DNA of 64,000 nucleotides from Burkholderia sp. GAS332 (GCA_900142905.1 FSRV01000002.1:3968001-4032000), one strand, 5' to 3'. Numbered from the stretch's first letter, positions 35,205 to 44,259 are shown. Program-made: numbers and translations. Notes: generated from the letters alone by a model not told the origin.

Positions 35205-36107
35205 TCACATGCGTGAGTGATTAACCTCCCTAAGCACGTCTATAAACGCCCGCAGACCAGCAGGCACGTGTCGATGCCCGGGATAGTACAAGCAGAGCCC
35301 CGGGATTAACGGGCACCAATCTTCCAGCACGGTAACCAGTCGGCCGTCGTCCAGCCAATCACGGGCCGTGGACTCCGGTACATACGCAAGGCCCAAACCA
35401 TCGGACGCCGCCTCAACCATCAGGCCGTTGTGATCCAGCGTGAGTACGCCGGGAACATCGATCGCCACTTCCTGCCCGTGCTTGCGGAACTCCCAGCGGT
35501 AGCGCTTGCCGCTCGGCAGCCGCTGGCGAATGCAGTCGTGGTGACGAAGGTCGTCGGGCGTGGTGAGCGGTGTTCGTCCCGCGAGATACGACGGTGCTGC
35601 AACGACTACGAAGCGAAGATCATCGCTGATGCGCACCGCCACCATGTCGCGCGGGATCGACTCACCAAGCCGTACTCCGGCATCGAAACCTTGCTCAACG
35701 ATATCGACGAGCCGTCCCTCCGCGACCAGATCGAGCGACATGCCGGGGAAGCGTTTTAGAAAACTCGGCACTACCGTTTTCAACAACAGCCGCGCCGCAC
35801 TCTCATTGGCATTGATTCTGAGCGTGCCGCTCGGGTTACCGCGCGCATCGGCGACGGCATCCAGTGCTTCGTCAAGATCGCGGAGCACGGGCGCAAGCCG
35901 CGCGAGCAATGCTTCGCCGGCTTCTGTCGGCGCTACGCTACGCGTCGTGCGATTGAGCAGACGTACGCCCAATTCACGCTCCAAGGCGAGCATGGCGTGA
36001 CTGAGCGAGGAACGCGAAACGCCGAGTGCATCGGCGGCGCGGCGGAAACTCCGATGCGCGGCGACAGCGGAAAACGCGGTGAGATCGGCAAGTGTCGGCT
36101 TGGTCAT
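35205..36107 (-). CDS. LysR-family regulator, DmlR-like
   Basis: A 300-residue LysR regulator. HTH F-R-R-A-A-D-A-L-G-V-S-R-S-S-L-S-H-A-M-L lies in residues 21-40, followed by L-G-V-R-L-L-N-R-T-T-R-S-V, typical of the large DmlR-like group. The effector domain is full length. It diverges from the SDR gene at 36223 with ~115 bases between starts, which makes that SDR its likely target. Confidence 0.9.
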   Translation of the reverse strand: MTKPTLADLTAFSAVAAHRSFRRAADALGVSRSSLSHAMLALERELGVRLLNRTTRSVAPTEAGEALLARLAPVLRDLDEALDAVADARGNPSGTLRINANESAARLLLKTVVPSFLKRFPGMSLDLVAEGRLVDIVEQGFDAGVRLGESIPRDMVAVRISDDLRFVVVAAPSYLAGRTPLTTPDDLRHHDCIRQRLPSGKRYRWEFRKHGQEVAIDVPGVLTLDHNGLMVEAASDGLGLAYVPESTARDWLDDGRLVTVLEDWCPLIPGLCLYYPGHRHVPAGLRAFIDVLREVNHSRM

Positions 36108-36222
36108 TGGTGGCGAATTTTCACGGGGTCATACGCACTATAGTGGCTTCTCTGACCAATGACGGATGCCTAGACTGGTCATCATGCAATGCCACTCCAT
36201 CCACTTTCCGAAGAGACACACC

Positions 36223-37053
36223 ATGATGAAGACCTGGTTTATCACCGGCACATCGTCGGGCCTCGGCCGACTACTCGCCGAGCGCCTGCTGCAACGCGGC
36301 GATCGGGTCGTCGCGACGCTGCGGCGCGAGGGGGCGCTCGATGATCTGAAAATACAGTACGACGGCCGGTTGCATGTGCTGACACTCGATGTCACCGACC
36401 TCCGCGCGGTGCACACGAACATCGCTGCCGCATTCGAAGCGATGGGCCGTATCGACGTCGTCGTGAACAACGCGGGCTACGGGTTATTCGGCGCGGCCGA
36501 GGAAGTGACTGATGAACAGATCGATCGGCAGATCGCCACCAATCTCACCGGATCGATTCAGGTGATCCGTGCCGCGCTGCCTCACCTGCGCCGCCAGGGT
36601 GGCGGCCGGATCGTCCAGATCTCATCCGAAGGCGGACAGAGCGCTTACCCGAATTTCAGCCTCTATCATGCGACGAAATGGGGCATCGAAGGTTTCGTCG
36701 AGTCAGTGGCGAAGGAGGTGGCGCCATTCGGTATCGACTTCGTGATTGTGGAGCCGGGACCGACCAGCACGCAGTTCGGTGCCGGTCTCGATCACGCGGT
36801 GCCGATGCCCGAGTACGACGATACCCCGGCGGGCGACGTCAGAAGGGCGATTGCGTCCAACAGCTTTGCAATTCGGGGCGATGCCGGCAAGACGGTCGCC
36901 GCAATGATCGTCGCGGTGGACTCGGCACATCCGCCGTTACGTTTGACGCTTGGCGGGGGTGCCTACGACTCGATCAGCGCTGCATTGGCCGAGCGCCTGA
37001 GGATGCTCGAAGCACAGAAGGACATTGCGTTTTCGGCGGACTCGATAGACTAA
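36223..37053 (+). CDS. Short-chain dehydrogenase/reductase
   Basis: A 276-residue classical SDR. The NAD(P) loop is T-G-T-S-S-G-L-G (residues ~8-15), N-N-A-G-Y-G near 84 and the catalytic Ser plus Y-H-A-T-K near 150-155. An arginine shortly after the Gly-rich loop suggests NADP preference. ATG 36223 is chosen over earlier codons because the family starts M-K-T-W-F-I-T-G. The divergent LysR gene is its probable regulator. The substrate is unknown. Confidence 0.9.
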   Translation: MMKTWFITGTSSGLGRLLAERLLQRGDRVVATLRREGALDDLKIQYDGRLHVLTLDVTDLRAVHTNIAAAFEAMGRIDVVVNNAGYGLFGAAEEVTDEQIDRQIATNLTGSIQVIRAALPHLRRQGGGRIVQISSEGGQSAYPNFSLYHATKWGIEGFVESVAKEVAPFGIDFVIVEPGPTSTQFGAGLDHAVPMPEYDDTPAGDVRRAIASNSFAIRGDAGKTVAAMIVAVDSAHPPLRLTLGGGAYDSISAALAERLRMLEAQKDIAFSADSID

Positions 37054-37201
37054 GCGAGCGCAGAGGGGCGCGCTGACGCAATAGCTGCATGAGGGTCGAT
37101 CCCGGATCGATCCTCAACGGACGGTGAAGACGGGGCGGGTGCAAGCTGCACAACGGACATTTGCCCCATCAGGATTGGGCTTATCTCGCCGCAACGCGAT
37201 A

Positions 37202-37585
37202 TCACGCGATCTGCTGAACCCACTGGCTCCGCCAAGCCGGTGCTTCGAAGGGATCCGAAAAATACTGGGTCTCGTGAATGACCTTGCCGTTGCAGAATTC
37301 CATAATGCTTACCGTGTAAGCCGCTCGCCCCTTATAGGTGATGGCGTATTCCGTGACCCAGAGATTACCTTCTCCCTGGATTCGCCTGACATCGAAACCT
37401 GATGGCTTATCTGGATGATGACTCCGCAGTGCCTGCAAATTAACTCGCCCGACGATTCGTTCACCTGATTGGGGATAGTCACAGACGGCATCGTCATCGT
37501 AAATATCGTGTTCTGCGTCGAGATCGCCTGCCGCCGACGCTTGCCAGTGCGCGTTCAGGGCTTCACGTATTGTCTCTTCCTGCAT
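37202..37585 (-). CDS. SnoaL-like / NTF2-fold protein
   Basis: A 127-residue cone-shaped NTF2-like protein. The N-terminal helix is followed by D-I-Y-D-D-D-A-V-C-D-Y-P-Q-S-G-E, and later strands end Y-F-S-D-P-F-E-A-P-A-W-R, a pattern seen in many small polyketide-cyclase or ketosteroid-isomerase-like proteins. ATG 37585 has GGAGG seven bases before it. It lies 33 bases after the aldo/keto reductase gene in the same direction, so the two probably form an operon. No catalytic activity can be assigned. Confidence 0.83.
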   Translation of the reverse strand: MQEETIREALNAHWQASAAGDLDAEHDIYDDDAVCDYPQSGERIVGRVNLQALRSHHPDKPSGFDVRRIQGEGNLWVTEYAITYKGRAAYTVSIMEFCNGKVIHETQYFSDPFEAPAWRSQWVQQIA

Positions 37586-37618
37586 GGCGTGCCTCCACAT
37601 ACCGTTCACGTCTATCTA

Positions 37619-38557
37619 TTACGTACGCCGCGGAATAAACCCGGGGCTGCCCGTCTTGACGACTTCGTTGAACCTCTGCCTCGTCTCAATCCGGTTAATC
37701 GCGTCGAACGCGTCTGCCGGAAGGGCGGAGATATCGAAATTCTCGCGCGCGCGGGTCGCAGATTTGGGCGTGGTGAGCAAAGCCCCGCCACGCTGGATCG
37801 CCCAGGCAAGGAGTACCTGTGCAGGGGTCTTTCCGATTCGCGCGGCAATCTCCGAGATGACGGGATCCTCAAGCGGTCCCGGCCTGATTCCGTGACCCAA
37901 TGGCGCAAAGGCCAAAAACACGATCTCTTTTTCTTTGCAGAATTCCAGAAGCTCCGTTTCCGGAAGATACGGATGGGCTTCGACCTGTACCGCCGCCGGC
38001 TTGATTCGAGCCGATTCATAGAGAGGCCGCAATTCGTTCAAGCCGATGTCAGACAGTCCGATGGCCCTGCATCTTCCATGGTCGACGAGATCTTCCATCG
38101 CCCTCCAGGTGTCTAGCAACGTCACGCCTTTATCGTAGATGACATCGCCGTTTTCATCGCGCGGGTCCTGCTCATCTCCAGGCTGAAATGCAAACGGAGT
38201 GTGTATCAGGTAGAGATCAAGATAGTCGATCCCGAGTCTTTCAAGACTTGCCTCGAAAGCCGGTTCGACACGCTCGGGACGATGATTGGAGTTCCACAAT
38301 TTTGTGGTCACGAAGATGTCTTCGCGTGCGATCCCTCCGGCAGCAAGGCCTATCCTCAGCGCCTCGCCCACCTCGCGCTCGTTCCGATATCGCTCGGCGC
38401 AATCGAAGTGTCGATAGCCGGCTTCCAGCGCGTCTCGGGTCGCACTTTGAGTTGTCGCTGCGTCGGGAATCAGCGTGCCAAATCCGAGCGCGGGCATACG
38501 GCCGCCTCCGTGATTAAGCGCGATCTTTTTGCTCCGGAAATCGGAAGACTCAATCAC
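37619..38557 (-). CDS. Aldo/keto reductase
   Basis: A 312-residue NADPH-dependent aldo/keto reductase of the AKR barrel fold. The catalytic tetrad is visible: Asp in H-F-D-C-A-E-R-Y (~51), Tyr in the same block (~56), Lys in V-T-T-K-L-W-N (~86) and His in Y-L-I-H-T-P-F (~119). The cofactor-binding C-terminal block is T-T-P-K-S-A-T-R-A-R-E-N. It is followed by the SnoaL-like gene. The physiological aldehyde or ketone is unknown. Confidence 0.92.
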   Translation of the reverse strand: MIESSDFRSKKIALNHGGGRMPALGFGTLIPDAATTQSATRDALEAGYRHFDCAERYRNEREVGEALRIGLAAGGIAREDIFVTTKLWNSNHRPERVEPAFEASLERLGIDYLDLYLIHTPFAFQPGDEQDPRDENGDVIYDKGVTLLDTWRAMEDLVDHGRCRAIGLSDIGLNELRPLYESARIKPAAVQVEAHPYLPETELLEFCKEKEIVFLAFAPLGHGIRPGPLEDPVISEIAARIGKTPAQVLLAWAIQRGGALLTTPKSATRARENFDISALPADAFDAINRIETRQRFNEVVKTGSPGFIPRRT

Positions 38558-38839
38558 GGCAACACCTCCGCACTACTTCGTGTCATGCGAGGAAGAACCG
38601 ACGCCTCGGCTTGCGGTTGTGGCGTCAGCTTGATGAACAGAAAAAACGTCAACGTACTGGAGTTGTGTGGATTCGCAGTTCAGCCACCGCCATCAGGGTC
38701 AGACCGAGCGCCAAACAGGCCTACTTCCTGATCCAGTGTAGCAAACGAATGACTGGTCGGCAGCGGAGGGTTCCGGAAGGCGCAGCACGCAGTGGGTGGG
38801 TGACAGATCGCTGACAACGGACGGTCAACTCTCCACGTT

Positions 38840-38883
38840 GCAAGCATCGACGCCGAGCAAGCATCGACGCCGAGCAAGCATCG
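38840..38883. repeat. 17-base tandem repeat, 2.6 copies
   Basis: The unit GCAAGCATCGACGCCGA occurs at 38840-38856 and 38857-38873 and again for ten bases to 38883. It lies in non-coding DNA. Confidence 0.9.
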
Positions 38884-38919
38884 CTACTTCTTCGAGGAAA
38901 CAAACACGCATAAATCCTT

Positions 38920-39010
38920 CTATCGGATCTTGATGACAACCTTACCCTTTGTACGTCCTGTTTCAACGTAAGCCAAAGCCTCTTTGGTTGACTCGAACCC
39001 AGGGCGCTGA
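38920..39010 (-). pseudogene. C-terminal remnant of a zinc-type alcohol dehydrogenase/quinone reductase
   Basis: The minus-strand frame ends E-A-L-A-Y-V-E-T-G-R-T-K-G-K-V-V-I-K-I-R then stop, the normal C-terminus of the NADP-dependent quinone oxidoreductase family. Upstream of ~39010 the similarity is lost. About 90% of the ancestral gene is absent, so this is a relic. Confidence 0.65.
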
Positions 39011-39167
39011 GCCCGCGCTCCGCTGCCGACTAACACAGGCGAGGATATGACCGAGAACGCCTCGCTCCGCCCACCTAGGCGTGGCCGTTGTACCCCGGAC
39101 CTCGCCATTGAGTAGCGGGCCCGGTATCGGATGCATTCCTGCGTAGACAGGAAAATATATACAGTTT

Positions 39168-39192
39168 ATATGTACAGTTTAACTGTACATAT
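39168..39192. promoter_or_regulatory. Perfect 12-1-12 palindrome, MarR operator
   Basis: ATATGTACAGTT at 39168-39179 is the exact reverse complement of 39181-39192, with one central T. It ends 14 bases before the MarR start codon and sits where a -10 region or transcription start would be. Autorepression by the MarR protein is the likely use. Confidence 0.75.
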
Positions 39193-39206
39193 GCTACGGT
39201 TGCTTC

Positions 39207-39659
39207 ATGAACAAGCAATCACCGTCTCCCAAATCGACCGATTTGGCCGCCCTTGCTGGCGAACTACGCATGTCCGTGGGCAAATTGGCTCGCCGCGCGC
39301 GAGAACATTCGCACGCTGGCGACTTTACGTCGGCCCAGAAGTCGGTGCTCTTCCATCTGGATCGTGGCGGCCCAGCCACCGTTTCTGCCTTGGCACGGGC
39401 AGAGGGCGTGAAACCACAGTCTATGCGGATGACGGTAGCCGGCTTGGAGGCATTGGGCGTTGTCAAAGGCGAGGCCGACCCAAGCGACGGACGCAAAACC
39501 CTGATTGCCCTGACCCCCACATTCAGGCGAACGCTCCAGGCGAGTCGGGCGGCTAAAGAGGACTGGCTGCTCCGTGCTCTTCAGGCGCAACTCTCTGCGC
39601 AAGAACAGGCTGCGCTCGCCGCTGCGGTGGGACTGCTGCAACGGCTGGCAGACTTCTAA
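39207..39659 (+). CDS. MarR-family regulator
   Basis: A 150-residue winged-helix regulator. The DNA-binding part includes A-T-V-S-A-L-A-R-A-E-G-V-K-P-Q-S-M-R (~70-87) and the wing D-P-S-D-G-R-K-T-L-I-A-L-T (~104-116), the family signature. The perfect palindrome 14 bases before the start is its probable operator. A membrane-protein gene follows 25 bases later with a strong GAGGAG, so the regulator probably represses both. Confidence 0.9.
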   Translation: MNKQSPSPKSTDLAALAGELRMSVGKLARRAREHSHAGDFTSAQKSVLFHLDRGGPATVSALARAEGVKPQSMRMTVAGLEALGVVKGEADPSDGRKTLIALTPTFRRTLQASRAAKEDWLLRALQAQLSAQEQAALAAAVGLLQRLADF

Positions 39660-39684
39660 ATACTCGGTACGAGGAGCATCTGAA

Positions 39685-40014
39685 ATGGATTGGCTACATG
39701 TCGTCTCTTATTTTTTCGGTGGTGCCTTTCTCGCGAATGCCGTGCCTCATTTCGTCAGTGGCGTGATGGGTGAACCCTTCCAGAGCCCGTTCGCGAAACC
39801 ACCGGGAAAAGGGTTGTCGTCATCGACTGTTAATGTGCTATGGGGTTTCTTTAATATCGTTGTCGGCTATCTTCTCATTTGCCGCGTGGGCGACTTTGGG
39901 CTTAAGGTGACGGGTGATGTCATGCCATTCGGTATTGGCATCCTGGCTATGGGCCTGTTCAGTGCCCGGCAGTTCGGCAGCTTGCATGGCGGCAATACTC
40001 CCGAACGTACATGA
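39685..40014 (+). CDS. Small integral membrane protein
   Basis: A 109-residue protein with three or four hydrophobic helices (residues ~5-28, ~50-68, ~78-96). It begins M-D-W-L-H-V-V-S-Y-F-F-G-G-A-F-L-A-N-A and includes N-V-L-W-G-F-F-N, features I associate with uncharacterised inner-membrane proteins found beside MarR genes. GAGGAG lies eight bases before ATG 39685. Function is unknown; a link to efflux or stress adaptation would be guesswork. Confidence 0.75.
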   Translation: MDWLHVVSYFFGGAFLANAVPHFVSGVMGEPFQSPFAKPPGKGLSSSTVNVLWGFFNIVVGYLLICRVGDFGLKVTGDVMPFGIGILAMGLFSARQFGSLHGGNTPERT

Positions 40015-40104
40015 ACACCTCGTTTTGACAACGGGTGCTTCGCTGCATTCGACGTTCTCTGGTTACGAATATGAACCGCGTGTCGAAGACAAGGAGAAGT
40101 GCAA

Positions 40105-40686
40105 ATGGAGGCAGTAGCATTGCCAGCGGCAATCGCGCCGGCGCAAACCGCGCTTGTCGTCATGCATTATCAGACCGACATTCTCGGGCTCTTTCCATCG
40201 GTCGCGCCGGCCTTGCTTGCCAATACGCGCAAGCTATGCGACGCGGCGCGGGCCAAAGGCGTCAGCGTCTATTTCGCCAACCTGCGGTTCAGTCCGGGCT
40301 ATCCGGAAGTTAGCCCATTGAACAAAAATGGGCAGGGAATCAAGCAACTTGGCCTCTTCGTCGAAGACAGAACCTCGCCGGAGTTAGGCCAGCAGGCCAG
40401 TGAACCGGTCATCATCGCGCATCGCGCCAGCGTGTTCTTCGGCACCGATCTGCAGGCACGACTTTTAGCGCAAGGTATCGATTCGCTGATTATGGTCGGC
40501 ATTGCGTCGACCGGTGTCATGCTGTCGTCGGTCGCGTATGCGAGCGATGCGGACTTCCGCCTGTACACGGTCAAGGATTGCTGTTACGACCCGGATCAGG
40601 TGGTACATGAACATCTGTTCTCCACCGCATTCGATTCGCGCACCACGGTGCTGTCGCTCGCGGATGCCTTGCAACTGCTCGCCTAG
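40105..40686 (+). CDS. Isochorismatase-like hydrolase lacking the catalytic Cys
   Basis: A 193-residue isochorismatase-superfamily protein. The usual Asp of the triad is in H-Y-Q-T-D-I-L near 20-25. The loop that normally carries the nucleophilic Cys reads G-I-A-S-T-G-V-M-L-S-S, with Gly in the Cys position, as in true isochorismatases and one hydrolase-like subfamily. The C-terminal S-D-A-D-F-R-L-Y-T-V-K-D-C-C-Y-D is conserved. A HAD-family gene follows 38 bases later, so the two probably share a transcript. The substrate is unknown. Confidence 0.82.
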   Translation: MEAVALPAAIAPAQTALVVMHYQTDILGLFPSVAPALLANTRKLCDAARAKGVSVYFANLRFSPGYPEVSPLNKNGQGIKQLGLFVEDRTSPELGQQASEPVIIAHRASVFFGTDLQARLLAQGIDSLIMVGIASTGVMLSSVAYASDADFRLYTVKDCCYDPDQVVHEHLFSTAFDSRTTVLSLADALQLLA

Positions 40687-40724
40687 ACGTTCGACGTCTG
40701 CTCTGGAATTGCGGAGAAAAATCA

Positions 40725-41447
40725 GTGACCATTCAACACTATCCCGATCTCAAGGCGCTTGTGTTCGACGTACAAGGCACAGCAACGGACTTCCGGAGCA
40801 CCCTTGTTGAGGAGGCTGTTCGGCTCAGCCGCTCCCGTGCCCTCGAAATCGACTGGGGTACGTTTGTCGACGAGTGGCGTGGTCTCTACCGGCCAGCGCT
40901 GGACGCGGTCTTGTCCGGCGCGCGTCCTTGGACATCCGTTGACCTGATCTACCGGGAGGCGCTGGACCAATTACTGGACAAGCGGGGGCTGACGTTCTTT
41001 TCAGAAGAAGAGCGTCGTGAGTTGAATTTCGGTTGGCAAAAGATTCGTCCGTGGCCAGACGTTGTGGATGGGCTTGTTCGACTCAAGAAGAACTACAAAA
41101 TCGCTACGCTATCGAATGCTGATGTGAGCGCGGTCGTCAATATCGCAAAGCATGGCAATTTGCCTTGGGACGCAATCTTCGCGGCCGAAATGGCTGGAAC
41201 ATTTAAGCCCGACCCGCGGACATACAACATGGCGATGAAGTACCTAGGCCTGCGGCCCCACGAAGTGATGATGGTGGCCTGCCACAAATACGATCTTCAC
41301 GCCGCCAAACAGCTTGGTATGCGCACCGCTTTCGTGGCGCGACCGTTGGAGTTCGGCCCGGCAGGAAAGGTCGATACTACCTTCGAAGCAGCCTTTGATG
41401 TCAATGCCTCCGATTTCTTGCATTTGGCTCAACAACTCGGTTGCTAG
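40725..41447 (+). CDS. HAD hydrolase, haloacid dehalogenase type II-like
   Basis: A 240-residue HAD-superfamily protein starting with GTG, with GGAG nine bases before it. Motif I is V-F-D-V-Q-G-T-A-T-D (~15-24), carrying the nucleophile Asp. Motif II is T-L-S-N-A-D (~124), motif III contains T-F-K-P-D-P-R-T-Y (~160), and motif IV is A-C-H-K-Y-D-L-H-A-A (~184). Spacing fits L-2-haloacid dehalogenases, although Q and A replace usual residues of the first loop. Dehalogenation is therefore only one possibility. Confidence 0.85.
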   Translation: MTIQHYPDLKALVFDVQGTATDFRSTLVEEAVRLSRSRALEIDWGTFVDEWRGLYRPALDAVLSGARPWTSVDLIYREALDQLLDKRGLTFFSEEERRELNFGWQKIRPWPDVVDGLVRLKKNYKIATLSNADVSAVVNIAKHGNLPWDAIFAAEMAGTFKPDPRTYNMAMKYLGLRPHEVMMVACHKYDLHAAKQLGMRTAFVARPLEFGPAGKVDTTFEAAFDVNASDFLHLAQQLGC

Positions 41448-41473
41448 CACCCGTACACGTGCAACCCACTCGT

Positions 41474-42214
41474 TTAGACGAGTGCAATCTTGCCGGTGGC
41501 GAGGTCATACACGCCGCCCACAATGTCGATCTTCTTCTCCACGTAAAGTTTTTGGACGATCGGCGGTGAGCTCTTCAGTTTAGCTACCTGCCGTCGCACG
41601 TTCTCAGCGACCGCGTTGTCCAGCAAGTTGCCGGTGTGTGTCTTCTCGGCGGCGATGACGGCCGGTTTGATCGCAGCGATGAGCCCCGGCAAATGGCCCG
41701 GAAGGACCGCCTTGGTCTTCAGCACTTTGATTGCGGCGTCGACCGCGCCGCATCCGGTGTGACCTAGCACCATGACGAGCGGCACGCCCAGGAACTCGGC
41801 GCCGTATTCCAGGGATGCAAGCAGATCCGGGTTCACGATGTTGCCCGCGACGCGTAAAACGAAGAGATCGCCCGGCCCCTGATCGAACGCGAACTCCGGC
41901 GCCACGCGCGAATCAGCGCAACTCAGGACCGTGGCAATCGGATACTGCCCCTGCACACGGGCGGCGCGCCCCGATGAGAAATCGCGCTCGTTCGGCGTGT
42001 TGGCGGCGTAGCGCGCGTTGCCATCCATCAGCCGCTTCAACGCGTCTGCAGGCGCGATCGAGTTGGGTGGTGGCGATGCGCCTGGCGCAGGCGGTTCGGC
42101 CGCGATCGCGGCGCCCACGCTCCACGGCAGGAGCGCCGCGAGTGCGCCGGCCGTCAGGAACGCTCGGCGCGATACTTGAGGCTCGCGCTGCGCATCACCA
42201 CACACATCACACAT
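41474..42214 (-). CDS. Periplasmic beta-class carbonic anhydrase (Tat-exported)
   Basis: A 246-residue beta carbonic anhydrase with a twin-arginine signal: S-R-R-A-F-L-T at residues 15-21, a hydrophobic stretch and A-I-A-A-E cleavage site. Zinc ligands are visible as S-C-A-D-S-R-V (Cys, with the Asp-Arg dyad) and G-H-T-G-C-G (His and Cys). ATG 42214 has GGAGG seven bases upstream; an upstream in-frame start is not needed. It would hydrate CO2 in the periplasm. No cognate transporter adjoins it. Confidence 0.92.
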   Translation of the reverse strand: MCDVCGDAQREPQVSRRAFLTAGALAALLPWSVGAAIAAEPPAPGASPPPNSIAPADALKRLMDGNARYAANTPNERDFSSGRAARVQGQYPIATVLSCADSRVAPEFAFDQGPGDLFVLRVAGNIVNPDLLASLEYGAEFLGVPLVMVLGHTGCGAVDAAIKVLKTKAVLPGHLPGLIAAIKPAVIAAEKTHTGNLLDNAVAENVRRQVAKLKSSPPIVQKLYVEKKIDIVGGVYDLATGKIALV

Positions 42215-42633
42215 TTGAGTTCCTCCGTCATCGCTGGGCGCATTCGGCCGCAAACGGATACTTGCCGCATCACAACGCAACTGGCACACCGATCCCCGGC
42301 TATGCCTACCTCACGTGGTGGTTCAACGCCACGCGGTAGATCATCTGACTTGCATAGATTCGAGTCTATACCGTCGCCAGGCGTAGTGCCCGGAAAAGCC
42401 CGCAACGACGAAGAGCAGACCGTGGCTGCATATGGCGGGTTGCCGCGACCGGCCGATTACACATGCAGCGGATACATACTTTCGACGTGAACCCACGCGA
42501 CGGCCACGCGCAGAGTCGGCCGCGGGAAAGTCAGTGTTACTATGTTTCACTCGGATCAAACTCCCCTTGCCGATACCCGCCTCGGACGACCGTTCGAATT
42601 TCTACCTAGCACGTTCGTCTGAAGGAACAAGCA
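42215..42633. other. Intergenic region, nothing recognised
   Basis: These 419 bases separate the carbonic anhydrase from the plus-strand oxygenase gene. Short frames lack ribosome-binding sites and motifs. The segment just before 42633 is AT-richer and likely holds the promoter of the following gene. Confidence 0.4.
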
Positions 42634-43269
42634 GTGACCCGATCACACACGCCGGCGCATTTTGATGCACCCGGAGATGAGCAGCATCAACGTATCGTGG
42701 ATGCCATTCATGAGCATGGCTGGTCGGAGCAGGACAATTTTTTTCCACCGAATTTGACGCTCGCGCTGGGGTTGGAATGTGCAGCGCTTGCAACGGCCGG
42801 GATGCTCACATTCGCGCGTGTCAGCCAGGGCGCGGCGAGTTCGCTCCAGCCCGATGTGCGCGGGGACCAGATTCAGTGGCTGGAGGCGGGCCAGTCCGAA
42901 GCCCGCGACCAGTATCTCGCGATCATGGAATTGCTGCGTATTGCGTTGAATCGCGAACTTTTTCTAGGACTCGAAGAGTACGAAAGCCACTTCGCCTACT
43001 ACGCCCCGGGCGCTTCGTATCTGCAGCACCGCGATCAGTTTCGCGATGACGATAGCCGCACGGTGTCCGTCATCGTCTATTTGAACGCGGACTGGCTGCC
43101 TGAGCACGGCGGTGCGTTGCGGCTACATCCAGAGGGGCTGAGCACGCATGACATCTCGCCAGTCGGCAGCCGGATCGCCGTGTTTCTATCCGCCGACATG
43201 CTGCATGAAGTATTGCCTGCGACGCGCGACCGCATGTCGCTCACGGGATGGTTTAGACGCCGCGTGTGA
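42634..43269 (+). CDS. 2OG-Fe(II) oxygenase (prolyl 4-hydroxylase-like)
   Basis: A 211-residue dioxygenase. The iron ligands are H-R-D-Q-F (about residues 130-132) and the distal H-E-V-L-P (near 190); D-R-M-S-L-T-G-W-F-R-R-R at the end supplies the 2-oxoglutarate-binding arginine. The middle block Y-A-P-G-A-S-Y-L-Q-H-R-D is typical of the P4Hc domain. GTG 42634 follows GAAGGA and is taken as start. It stands alone. Targets could be a protein or small molecule. Confidence 0.85.
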   Translation: MTRSHTPAHFDAPGDEQHQRIVDAIHEHGWSEQDNFFPPNLTLALGLECAALATAGMLTFARVSQGAASSLQPDVRGDQIQWLEAGQSEARDQYLAIMELLRIALNRELFLGLEEYESHFAYYAPGASYLQHRDQFRDDDSRTVSVIVYLNADWLPEHGGALRLHPEGLSTHDISPVGSRIAVFLSADMLHEVLPATRDRMSLTGWFRRRV

Positions 43270-43322
43270 TCGCCCAGGCCGTTCTGAGGCACTGTGATTT
43301 TCGTGCTGCTTACGCTGGCTGT

Positions 43323-44165
43323 TTAACGAGCGTGAACAGACAGCTTCGCAATTGAACGGTAAGTGGAAGGGCTGATACCGCACGCGGTTTGCCACGCGTG
43401 AATCATGTGCGCCGAATCAAAAAATCCCGCAACCTGAGCCGTTGTCGTTAGCGATTCGTCGCAGTTGCGCATCCGGTATCCAGCAATCGTGATTCGCACG
43501 GCCTGTTTGAGCTGGGCAAACAGCAAGCCGTGGCGCGCGAGCTGTCGCTGAAGCGTTCGTAATGAGGCGCCTACCTGGATAGCACATTGCTCGATACCTA
43601 TGCCCGGCTCCGCGTACAGCAACTCGAGAACTTCATGAATCGCCGAGGCCGCGGGCTCGAGATTGGCGGACAACGTCAAGATTGCGCGGCCGTCGTCGAC
43701 CACGTTGGCACGGTGTCCGCCCGATAACAGTTCCAGGAAGTGCGACATCATTTCCGCCCTGAACAACTCATCACGTTCCCCGGTCGCTGAAATCCGACTG
43801 ACTTCTTCGGCATCCGTGCCGAAGTTCTCGAGACAGGTCTTCACGCCAAAATGCGCAGCCTCATTCAGCGCATTCCAACGGGATTCGAAGTCTTCTGCAC
43901 GCACAGTTGGCGGGAACAGGGCGGCGATCGGGTTTGCGTCGACCGCAATGGCGATGGCCAACTGCTGCTTCACCTTCGTCGATGACAGCTCGCCTGCAGC
44001 GGACTGCGCCGCGTTCGCGTAGTGATCGTGTGTCACGAGTCCAGACACGACGCGCTGGATCGCATGCACGAGAAGCGCCGACTCACTGGTGTCACGCAAA
44101 GTGAGTGCGTCGCAAAGAAGATGGTAGCTCACCGGCTCCCGGTGTCGCCTTCGTGTCACGTGCAT
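43323..44165 (-). CDS. AraC-family regulator
   Basis: A ~280-residue regulator with an N-terminal effector domain of the arabinose-binding-like type (as in OruR or ArgR-like AraC proteins) and a C-terminal double HTH. The first HTH has I-G-I-E-Q-C-A-I-Q-V-G-A-S-L-R-T-L-Q-R-Q and the second includes A-Q-V-A-G-F-F-D-S-A-H-M-I-H-A-W. GTG 44192 is an alternative start. It diverges from the methyltransferase gene at 44260, its likely target. Confidence 0.87.
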   Translation of the reverse strand: MHVTRRRHREPVSYHLLCDALTLRDTSESALLVHAIQRVVSGLVTHDHYANAAQSAAGELSSTKVKQQLAIAIAVDANPIAALFPPTVRAEDFESRWNALNEAAHFGVKTCLENFGTDAEEVSRISATGERDELFRAEMMSHFLELLSGGHRANVVDDGRAILTLSANLEPAASAIHEVLELLYAEPGIGIEQCAIQVGASLRTLQRQLARHGLLFAQLKQAVRITIAGYRMRNCDESLTTTAQVAGFFDSAHMIHAWQTACGISPSTYRSIAKLSVHAR

Positions 44166-44259
44166 CGATTTCGGATTCGATTTTTGTGTCACCTATTTAC
44201 AATCCCCGGCGCTCGCCAGGCCTGATCATCGTCGAGTCAAATTTCAAAAGGAAACGGCG

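Larger units (their letters stand above)
38558..39206. other. Intergenic region with gene remnant, short tandem repeat and operator
   Basis: No intact gene is seen in these 649 bases. They hold a 17-base tandem repeat at 38840-38883, the C-terminal remnant of an alcohol dehydrogenase-like gene at 38920-39010, and the MarR palindrome at 39168-39192. The left part resembles the decayed intergenic repeats of this genome. Confidence 0.6.

Noticed and set aside
38840..38883. Short direct repeat as a possible CRISPR
   Set aside because: The units are contiguous without spacers, number under three and lack cas genes.
42341..42559. 72-codon minus-strand frame upstream of carbonic anhydrase
   Set aside because: No ribosome-binding site and no family similarity; probably non-coding.
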